The notes beneath the pieces are model-generated. The model had not been told where the DNA came from. It searched no databases and worked only from the letters and a program-made list of their open reading frames with translations. A stretch of 64,000 nucleotides of DNA from Roseofilum capinflatum BLCC-M114 (lineage in GTDB: Bacteria > Cyanobacteriota > Cyanobacteriia > Cyanobacteriales > Desertifilaceae). Position numbers and translations under genes: made by a program. The stretch spans positions 1-64,000 of the forward strand of contig NZ_JAQOSO010000003.1 of NCBI RefSeq assembly GCF_030068505.1, written 5' to 3'. Below, one piece after another: positions 9,110 through 17,300 of the stretch (position 1 is its first letter; each line of letters opens with the position of its first letter).

Positions 9110-11398
9110 TTATCGTTTTGTGCTTTTTTCTCCAGGTCGTGGTGTTGGAGCTTTGCCATTACCATTATGGCCATTATGACCATTATGACCATTATGACCA
9201 TTATGACCATTACCTGGGAAGGCATGACTGCCATTCCCCTCATTCAGGATAGCTTCAGACTCAAGGTCTCCATTGAGATCGGGGGTTTCGATCGCTGGTG
9301 GAGGTAGGGGCTGGATGTTCATTTCCTCTGCATTAATAACAATGCCCAATAAGCTGTAGTCCTCGGATTCTTCTAGAAGGTCAATTTTATCGGCTAGATG
9401 GTCGCTGATGGTATAGCCGGCACGGGTAACGAGGATTACGCCATCGGTATAGCGCTCTAAAATCAGAGGATCGTTACAGACATTGAGGGCAGAAGCGTCA
9501 ACTACGACAAAATCAAACCGTTTACGGGCATCTTCGAGCAGAAGGCGCATTTCTGCGGATTCGACGACGGCGGCTGCATATTGATAGGGGCCGAAACTGG
9601 GGACAATGTAGAGGTTTTCAATGTTGGGAACCAGGCGAATGCAGTCGCTAATTTGGCTGTAGTAGCGCAGGGGTTCTAAGTGAGTATCGGGATCGGGGAC
9701 AACGTTGAGGTTGTGGGCGTTGGAGGAGTTGCGTAGGTCTGCTTCGACGAGGAGGGTACGTTTTCCGGCTCTGGCGGAGGCGATCGCCAAATTATAGGCG
9801 GTGACACTTTTTCCTTCCTGGCGATCGCCACTGGTAACCAAGACCACTTTCGGTTTTTCTTCCACTTGCCGCAATGTAGAGCGGAACCGTTCATAACTAT
9901 CCAAATAGGGGGAATGGCGAGAGAGCATAAGCGGCACTTCTGCTCCGGAAGTATCCCACTCTTCCACAAAGGGTAAAATTCCCAAAATTTCGACTTCCCG
10001 CTCCGTAACAAAGGCTTGAATATCTTCCACGGTTTGCATAGTGGTAGCGAAGACCATACCCAAGCCAAAGATAGCTGCTGCGCCTAAAATTGTGCCCCCA
10101 ACTGCTCCAGCCGGTAGGAGCAGCAGAATCGGTAAAGGTGCTGGAGGAGTAATCGTTTCCGCCAGTCGGGGAGGTTGGGCAATGTTTAAATTCCCTACGG
10201 TTTCCGCTTCGGCGGTTTGAGCGTCAATCAGTTTAGCTTGAATGGTGTCATAAAACTGTTTGGTCAAGACCACCTGTTGTTCTAATCTCGCCCGTTCTGC
10301 TTGAGTATTGGGCAACCCAGCATATTCTTGTTTCAATTCTGCGGCAATGGTTTTGGCGACTGCCAATTCTTTCTCTAAGGTTTCTTTCTGGGTTTTCAGT
10401 CCTACCAATTCTTGGGCGATCGCCTGCCGAGCCGGATCGAGGCTACTATCCTTACGAATTTGCTCGCCACTTCTCAAAGGAGCCGCTAATCCATCGCCCC
10501 CGATCACCTCAGCCGCTCGCGCCGTTAACAAATTCTCTGCTGAGGACAATTGTCGCCTTAACTCCACCATTTGCGGATTATCCGGCCGCAGGGTTTGACT
10601 GAGCAACAACTCCTGAGACTCTAACTCATATAACTGACCCCGCAACCGTTGAATAATTGGATCGGCACTTAAGGCGGCTGAGGCATAAGCTTGATCCGGA
10701 TTCAAGCCCAACTGTCGTTGCAAACTCCCCATCTGAGTCCCCACCGTTTCAATTTGCAATTCCAACTGTCGCTGCTGCTGTTCATTTTGCGTAATTGCGC
10801 CTGGCAACTGAGTCCGTTTAATTTCAGCAAATTCCGTTTGCCGAATAAATATTTCTAGCTCATTTTCCGCTTTACGCAGCTCTTCAACCACCTTGGGTAA
10901 GCGCTCATTGAGAGTTTGAATAATAGAGCGCAAGCGACTCGTATTGAGGCGACGGCTTTGTTGAATCACCTCTTGCACCAACACATCCGTAATTTGTCTG
11001 CCATGGGATCGATTATCCCAAGTTACCGACACATAGAGTAGGGAAGGGGTTCGGCTATTGTCCCGAATTGAAGCCGCTTTCTGCAATTCCCTAGGGCTAA
11101 TCTGAATTTTGGGATGATTGGCAACCGTTTCTAAGACTTCACCGGTTAAGAGCAATTCTTCGGCGTTCTCTTCGAGCTTTTGGCTTTGGGCCTGGATAGC
11201 GGTTCCCGTTTCGGAGATCGTTACTGGAGGTGTAGTGATTTGCAAGACCGATTGAAATTTATAACTGGGAAGACCTTGGGGGGGTTGAAGCACTGCAAAT
11301 CCTCCACCCCCAAGCGCCCCTACCATCAGGCCAATGGGAATCGCTAACCAATATTTTTCAAAGGCAAGTTTATATTTTTTGATCAGGGGTGAAGTCAT
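9110..11398 (-). CDS. Wzc-like polysaccharide co-polymerase with ATPase domain
   Basis: Two membrane segments (about residues 18-36 and near 425) flank a long helical region, as in polysaccharide chain-length regulators. The C-terminal half is a CpsD/BY-kinase-type ATPase with a Walker A-like SGDRQEGKS (about residue 525), Walker A' LLVEADLR and Walker B FVVVDAS. The usual tyrosine cluster is missing. The tail instead carries Gly-His-Asn triplets encoded by a 9-bp repeat (9163-9215), then a basic end. It likely controls export or polymerisation of extracellular polysaccharide at the inner membrane. Two family 4 glycosyltransferases at the far end of the window could belong to the same process, but they are not linked. 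Confidence 0.9.
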   Translation of the reverse strand: MTSPLIKKYKLAFEKYWLAIPIGLMVGALGGGGFAVLQPPQGLPSYKFQSVLQITTPPVTISETGTAIQAQSQKLEENAEELLLTGEVLETVANHPKIQISPRELQKAASIRDNSRTPSLLYVSVTWDNRSHGRQITDVLVQEVIQQSRRLNTSRLRSIIQTLNERLPKVVEELRKAENELEIFIRQTEFAEIKRTQLPGAITQNEQQQRQLELQIETVGTQMGSLQRQLGLNPDQAYASAALSADPIIQRLRGQLYELESQELLLSQTLRPDNPQMVELRRQLSSAENLLTARAAEVIGGDGLAAPLRSGEQIRKDSSLDPARQAIAQELVGLKTQKETLEKELAVAKTIAAELKQEYAGLPNTQAERARLEQQVVLTKQFYDTIQAKLIDAQTAEAETVGNLNIAQPPRLAETITPPAPLPILLLLPAGAVGGTILGAAAIFGLGMVFATTMQTVEDIQAFVTEREVEILGILPFVEEWDTSGAEVPLMLSRHSPYLDSYERFRSTLRQVEEKPKVVLVTSGDRQEGKSVTAYNLAIASARAGKRTLLVEADLRNSSNAHNLNVVPDPDTHLEPLRYYSQISDCIRLVPNIENLYIVPSFGPYQYAAAVVESAEMRLLLEDARKRFDFVVVDASALNVCNDPLILERYTDGVILVTRAGYTISDHLADKIDLLEESEDYSLLGIVINAEEMNIQPLPPPAIETPDLNGDLESEAILNEGNGSHAFPGNGHNGHNGHNGHNGHNGNGKAPTPRPGEKSTKR
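9163..9215 (+). repeat. 9-bp tandem repeat encoding Gly-His-Asn tail
   Basis: Consecutive copies of ATTATGGCC/ATTATGACC encode the Gly-His-Asn run near the C-terminus of the Wzc-like protein on the minus strand. About five units are visible. The 9-bp length keeps the frame, so the tail can vary in length by slippage. Confidence 0.8.
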
Positions 11399-11526
11399 GG
11401 TTATATCCAGGCTACTTACAAAACAATTCCCTTATGTCTACTTTAACCTAGGCCAAGTTGAATGAACAATTGTCTAAGAATTGCATATAAGGATGCCCGC
11501 TCTGATGCCCAATCTAAACAAAATGT

Positions 11527-11559
11527 TACCAATGAGCCATTAAATTCAGCTCATTGGTA
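11527..11559 (-). terminator. Hairpin downstream of the sulfide:quinone oxidoreductase gene
   Basis: An 11-bp perfect inverted repeat (TACCAATGAGC and its complement) with an 11-base loop lies 28 bases after the stop of the minus-strand gene at 11587. A T-rich stretch (ATTTTGTTT) follows on the minus strand, as in an intrinsic terminator. Confidence 0.65.
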
Positions 11560-11586
11560 GCAAACCTTTAAGGATTAGATATAACT

Positions 11587-12885
11587 CTACCCATTAGTCA
11601 TGAATTGGGGTTCGATGTAGGGTTTGGCAATATTGACTTGGAATAATATCCGCAGTCCCAAGCGTTCAAACCAGGGCACTCCTAAACCCCATTTCATTTT
11701 CACTATAAAGTAATATTCCAGGAGTTCCTTGGCCCAAACGACCCAATGGCCTTTAAGAGCATAGGAGTTTTGGCGCTCTCCTAAACTCGGATCGGGCAAT
11801 ACTGGAATGGCGACATAGACAATGCCTGTATCTCCATATTCGGCTAAACAAACGGATTCTAGGGTAGGGCGCTGGAAGGGAGCGGAAATGGCTCCACTGG
11901 CTACACCAATATTATGGGCTACAGCTACGGCCATGGCTTCGGTCATGGCTCCACTTTTGGGTAAACCGATGGGAATGGGGGTTTGATCGGGTTGGTCGAG
12001 AGCAACGGCTACTCCTAGGGCATAGACGGAGGGAAAGTCCCGATGGCGATAGGTGGGGGTTACGGGAATAAAGCCTTTGGCGTTGGCAATGTCTGGGAGT
12101 TGTTGCAGGAATGTGGCTCCCCGGAAGGCGGGTAATATCATGGAGTAGCTGAAGGGGAGTTGTTCACCGGTTCTCAGGGTAACGGTGTCTGGGCTAATGT
12201 GGGTAATTTCGGCATTGGTAATGGTTTGGATGCCCCGTTCTTCGAGCAATTCGCTGGTGTATTCTTGGGCGTTTTTGACATCATTTACGCCGAGGTGACC
12301 GATGTAGGGTTCTGGGGTGACATAGGTGAGGGTGACTTGATCGCGTAATCCTCGACGGCGTAATTCCCAATCTGCCATGAGGAGGAATTCGTAGGCGGGG
12401 CCAAAACAGCCCGCTCCGGGCATGGCTCCGACAACCATGGGCCCGGGGTTTTCTAAATATTTTAACCAGGCTTCTCGTGCATGGATGGCGTGATCGGGGG
12501 TACAAACGGATTGGGTGTAGCCTCCGTGGGGGCCGAGGCCAGAGATTGCGTCAAAGGCGAAGGAGGCTCCGGTGGCGATCGCTACATAATCATAATTAAT
12601 GGTTTGCCCGCCTTCTACGGTAATGGTTTGGGTATGGGGGTTGAGATCGATGACTTTGTGGTTAATCCATTCAATGCCTAAACGTTTGAGATGGGGTTCG
12701 AGATCGATTTGAATGGACTCCAGAGAAGCCATATCTAGGGCGACTCGGATTAATCCAGGGATAAAGGTAAAGTGGGAGTGATCGCTAATGAGGGTGACGC
12801 GATCGCTCTTGGGTAGTAAGCTGCGTAATTCATGTACTGCTGGCAGTCCACCTAAACCTGCACCAATTACCACAACGTCTGTCAT
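11587..12885 (-). CDS. sqr: Sulfide:quinone oxidoreductase (type I-like)
   Basis: This 432-residue FAD flavoprotein would oxidise sulfide and pass electrons to the quinone pool at the membrane surface. The dinucleotide fold is at residues 4-14 (VVVIGAGLGGL). Three cysteines are at positions 128 (QSVCTPDH), 160 (GAGCFGP) and 346 (ESVCLAEYGDTG). They match the number and spacing of the redox-active cysteines of characterised sulfide:quinone reductases, which separates this protein from plain type II NADH dehydrogenases. The C-terminus has amphipathic helices (YYFIVKMKWGLGVPWFERLG) suited to membrane binding. It is transcribed alone, with a hairpin behind it and a distinctive AT-rich dyad in its promoter region that recurs upstream of the Rieske gene at 22678. 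Confidence 0.9.
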   Translation of the reverse strand: MTDVVVIGAGLGGLPAVHELRSLLPKSDRVTLISDHSHFTFIPGLIRVALDMASLESIQIDLEPHLKRLGIEWINHKVIDLNPHTQTITVEGGQTINYDYVAIATGASFAFDAISGLGPHGGYTQSVCTPDHAIHAREAWLKYLENPGPMVVGAMPGAGCFGPAYEFLLMADWELRRRGLRDQVTLTYVTPEPYIGHLGVNDVKNAQEYTSELLEERGIQTITNAEITHISPDTVTLRTGEQLPFSYSMILPAFRGATFLQQLPDIANAKGFIPVTPTYRHRDFPSVYALGVAVALDQPDQTPIPIGLPKSGAMTEAMAVAVAHNIGVASGAISAPFQRPTLESVCLAEYGDTGIVYVAIPVLPDPSLGERQNSYALKGHWVVWAKELLEYYFIVKMKWGLGVPWFERLGLRILFQVNIAKPYIEPQFMTNG

Positions 12886-12957
12886 CGTTTTTTCTCCAAA
12901 GCTTGCTTGTGTACTGATCTCGCCCTAACCAGAGGCGAGCTAATAAATTTTTGATTT

Positions 12958-12983
12958 CTAATATCACTATATAGCTATATTAG
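12958..12983 (-). promoter_or_regulatory. AT-rich dyad upstream of sqr, candidate operator
   Basis: Outer arms CTAATAT and ATATTAG form a 7-bp inverted repeat around a 12-base centre (CACTATATAGCT). Inside lies the perfect palindrome ATATAGCTATAT. It is about 75 bases before the sqr start codon. Positions 12961-12982 match 22615-22636, upstream of the Rieske gene, at 20 of 22 bases. The dyad could bind an ArsR/BigR-like repressor, by analogy with known sqr control; no such regulator is in the window. Confidence 0.55.
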
Positions 12984-13403
12984 TAAAAATGCAAGATTTG
13001 ATATAATCCTTGGAGAGAGACTCGAACTCATTACGCCTAACAGTGCTAACGCGATCGCGTAGGCTGTAACCCTTACCAAATCTACCAGTTACCCACCCTG
13101 AAAAGTAAATAGGTATAAAAATAATCAGTATGACCGATAACGATCATCAAGAATTAGCCGCAGTGTTGAACCAGGTTCATCGCCCTTCATAGATGCCCCC
13201 AAAATCGATGAAGAAACTTTTAGACGACTCCTACAGTCTCATTCCTTGCTAACCTAAACCAATCTAGAATTCACTCCACTTAATTTAGAGATCATCTCTA
13301 GGAATATGCCTTAATCAAAGTCTATTCCTAAATCTTGCTGCGTGGCAGTATACCGGGTGCAATACCAGCTAATCATCGGTATTTAATTCTCCAATCATAC
13401 AGC
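12984..13403. other. Intergenic region with decayed sequence
   Basis: This stretch between sqr and the glycosyltransferase has no convincing gene. On the minus strand, 13012-13100 contains tRNA-like pieces: a possible T-loop TTCGAGT, a seven-base loop GTTACAG that would read valine, and a HIP1 site. It does not fold into a proper tRNA. On the plus strand, 13131-13260 carries short coding-like fragments (MTDNDHQELAAVLNQVHRPS, then DAPKIDEETFRRLLQSHS) broken by stops, possibly a gene remnant. Confidence 0.35.
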
Positions 13404-14279
13404 ATGACCTCACTGATCTATAGTCACTTTATTCCTGAGCGCCAACTTAACCTTCAGTCTCCCTTAACTTTAGCCTGCGATCGCGTTTCCGTAGTCATTC
13501 CCGTCAAAGATAATCAACCCGGAATCGATCGCTTTCTGTTCTATTTTTTCGATTCCCATTCCCCAGAAAATTATCCTTGTGAAATTCTGATTATTGATAA
13601 CAATTCTTCCATTCCCCTTGTCATTAAAGAAGAGTTTCGTCACTTTAGCTTACCGATTAAACTTTTTCAATGTCCAGCGATCGGCCCAGCCAGTGCCAGA
13701 AATTTAGGCATTCAACAGGCTCAAGGAGAATGGATTTTATTCACAGATAGTGATTGTATTCCCACCGCCAGCTTTTTAACTGGTTACCAAACGATGCTCA
13801 ATGGTGCAGTGGGTTATGCCGGTAATGTTAAACCCTTGCACCACGATCGACTCTCTGCTTATTATAACTCTCAAGAAATTCTGATTCCCCCTTCAGTCCA
13901 GGATCAATTGGGGGATCTGCGTCCCCATTATCTGATTACTGCCAATACTCTCATCTGGAAACCTGCTCTAGCAGAAATTGGAGGATTTGATGGACAGATT
14001 CAAATTGCCGCCGGTGAGGACATTGATTTGGGGTTTCGACTTTCTGAAGTGGGTCAATTATCCTATGCTTTACCCTCAGTGGTTTATCATGATTTTGGTC
14101 AAGGTTTATCCGCGTTTGTTCGCCGATTTAAGCGATATGGAAAAGGGAATCGGTTGGTGGGAGTGAAGCATGAAGTGGACTTGAAACCACGACGGTTTGC
14201 ACCGGTTGAAAAAAATGGTTTCAATTGGTTCCTGTCCACTCTTCAATATGGGGCTTTAATGTGGGGATATTGGGATTAA
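13404..14279 (+). CDS. Family 2 glycosyltransferase
   Basis: The protein has the GT-A fold pattern of family 2: VSVVIPVKDNQPG near residue 30, EILIIDNNSS, then GPASARNLGIQQAQGEWILFTDSDC with a DSD metal site. Next come FDGQIQIAAGEDIDLGFRL and a final YHDFGQGLSAFVRRFKRYGKG. It probably transfers a sugar from a nucleotide donor in cell-surface glycan synthesis. I take the ATG at 13404; an in-frame TTG at 13335 would add 23 atypical residues. It is monocistronic and convergent with cobN (32-base gap). Confidence 0.85.
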   Translation: MTSLIYSHFIPERQLNLQSPLTLACDRVSVVIPVKDNQPGIDRFLFYFFDSHSPENYPCEILIIDNNSSIPLVIKEEFRHFSLPIKLFQCPAIGPASARNLGIQQAQGEWILFTDSDCIPTASFLTGYQTMLNGAVGYAGNVKPLHHDRLSAYYNSQEILIPPSVQDQLGDLRPHYLITANTLIWKPALAEIGGFDGQIQIAAGEDIDLGFRLSEVGQLSYALPSVVYHDFGQGLSAFVRRFKRYGKGNRLVGVKHEVDLKPRRFAPVEKNGFNWFLSTLQYGALMWGYWD

Positions 14280-14310
14280 ACCAGTAGCGATCGCCCCTTC
14301 TACTCACCTT

Positions 14311-17300
14311 CTACTCAATATTCGCCTCCGCTTGATGGACGATCGCCCTCAACTCATCCACCCTTTCCGCACTCGCACTTGTCCACAAACCGCGCTGATG
14401 CGCCTCTAATAAGCGTTCTGCCATATCTCGCAGCGCCCAAGGATTGTGCTTTTCCACAAACTCCTGTACCTTCGGATCGAGTAAATACGCCTCGCTTACG
14501 CCATCATAAATATGATCCGCCACACAATGAGTGGTGGCATCATAGGCAAACAGATAATCTACCGTAGCCGCCATTTCAAAGGCTCCTTTATACCCGTGTC
14601 GCATCACACCGGCGATCCATTTGGGGTTGATGACTCGCGATCGATATACCCGGTTAATTTCCTCTTGTAGCGTGCGAATTCTCGGATGATTCATCACCGC
14701 ATGATCGCCAAAATAAACCGTAGGATTTTCTCCCTTTAATGACCGCACTGCTGCCGTTAATCCCCCTTGAAACTGATAGTAATCATCCGAATCTAATAGA
14801 TCGTGTTCGCGGTTATCTTGATTGTGCAAAACCACCTGTAAATCTTGTAACCGTTGGGCAAAAACTTCCGGCGCACTTTGACCGTCCCCTTGCCCCGTGT
14901 AAGCGTAACTGCTCCAATTCAGATAAGCGCGGGCTAAATCCTCATCGGAGCGCCAATTTTGCGACTCAATTAGGCCCTGTAACCCGGCCCCATACGCGCC
15001 CGGTTTCGATCCAAACATGCGATAATGCGATCGCTCCCTTGCTTGCTCCTCACTTAACCCCAACTCTCGCCATTTCTCGGTTTCCCGGCGCACCGTCCCC
15101 GCTAATGGGTTCTCCTCTTCCGGTTCATCCAATGCTGCAACCTTCTCCACCACCTGATTAAACAAATCGATCAAATTCGGGAACCCATCCCGGAAAAATC
15201 CCGAAATTCGCAACGTCACATCCACCCTCGGCCGTCCCAAAACTGACACCGGAACCACCTCAAAATCCACCACCCGACGAGACGGCCCATCCCAAACCGG
15301 TTGCACTCCCAACAACCATAAAGCCTCTGCCAAATCTTCCCCTCCTGTCCGCATAGCCGAAGTCCCCCACATCGACAACCCCAGTGTTTTCGGATACTCC
15401 CCATTTTCCTGGGTATAGCGCTCAATCAACGCTTCCGCCGCCTTCCGCGCCATTCCCCAAGCCGTTTCCGTGGGAATTGCCCGAATATCAACCGAGTAAA
15501 AATTACGACCGGTTGGCAGAACTTCCGCCCGTCCCCGCGTGGGAGCGCCCGATGGCCCACTGGCAATGTAGCGCCCGTCTAGTCCGCGCAAGAGGTTGGT
15601 AATTTCTTGCCGGGTGGCTTGTAGTTGAGGATACAGGGTTTCGGCAATCCAGGTGAGTTCCTTTTCCGTTGTAGGGGCGGGTTCACCCATATCTGGGTGG
15701 GAAGACAAGATGGTTGGTGTTTCATGTCGCGAAGCGAAACCCGCCCCTACCAATAATTGGTCTACATAATTTGCCGCTAATGTTTCTAGTTGCTCGACGA
15801 CATCCCCCACTTGGTGATAGGTTTTGTTTTCAATCACCACCGGAGGCTCCAACCGCGTCGTGGGGTCAGTGGTGAGGGGGTCAAAGTCTAAACCTAAATC
15901 CTCCGCTAAAGCACGGGTAATTCCCTGGGGACGGGAGCGGGAGATGGCAACGATTAGATCTCGCAGTTGTCGCCCTTGGGGACATTGACCGAAAATATGT
16001 AGACCATCGCGAATTTGGGCTTCTTTGAGTTCGCACAGATAGCCATCAATGCGGGTGGAAAGTTGCGAGGTAACCCCAGTTAAGTCTTCTGGAGTTAAAC
16101 CTAAATCTTGGTCGAGATGTTCTTGACGGATGAGCGCGGTAATTCGAGATTGGATAGCGGGTAGTCTGGAAGGGTCTAAACTATCGGCTTCATAATATTC
16201 ATCGACGAGGGTTTCGAGTTGTTGCAGGGGGCCGTAGAGTTCGGCGCGAGTCAGGGGTGGGGTAAGATGATCGAGGATAACGGCTTGCGATCGCCGTTTC
16301 GCTTGCGAACCTTCCCCCGGATCATTCACAATAAACGGGTACAAGTGCGGCATTGTCCCTAACGCCACCTCCGGATAACAGCACTCAGACAGGGCTAAAC
16401 TCTTGCCGGGTAACCATTCCAAATTCCCATGTTTGCCCACATGAATCACCGCATCCGCTTGAAAGATGTCTTTAATCCACTGATAAAAAGCCAGATAATG
16501 GGGCGTAGGCTCTAAATCTGGCGCATGGTAATTTAAGCTTGGGTCTAGATCGTATCCCCGCGACGGTTGGATACCCACAAACACATTCCCCAAATTTAAC
16601 CCGGCAATAGCAAACCCCGTAGGGGCGGGTTCACCCAATTTTTGGTCTTCCCACCCAGATGTTTGTGAACCCGCCCTTACATCTGGGTACGAAGAAGAAG
16701 TCATGGGTTGTGTAACCCAACGTTCCGGGAGGGCGGGTTCACGAGTCATATCGTCTTGCCATCCAGATATTGATGAACCCGCCCCTACACCACCATCCCC
16801 AATACCACCCCATCGGTTATTAATACCCTGTTGCACCTCAACCGGCAATTGCCCAAACGCCTGTTCATAATCATCTTGAGACAGAGATAACCCCATCTCC
16901 CCATTCCCCCATTCCCCCATTCCCCCACGATTCAACCGTATCTCATTCCCTTCCCAGTCATTCGTCACCCCTGCGGTTAAGCGAGTAATTAAATCATCCC
17001 CCGTTTCCGGAATATCCTCTAACTCATATCCTGCCTGTTGCAAAGCCGCCAAAATCTGCACGCAACTGGCGGGAGTATCCAACCCCACCCCATTCGCCAG
17101 TCGTCCGTCACGGGTGGGATAATTGGCCAAAATCAGGGCAATTTTGCGCTCTTTTGCGGGTTTTTGCCGCAGTTTCACCCAGTTTTTGGCTAAGTCAGCT
17201 ACAAAGTTCACTCGGTCAGCAACCGGTTGATATTGCACTACATCGGTTTGCAGTTGCTCGTTATAGGTTTGGGTGGCTTTGAAGGAAATGGCGCGAGTGA

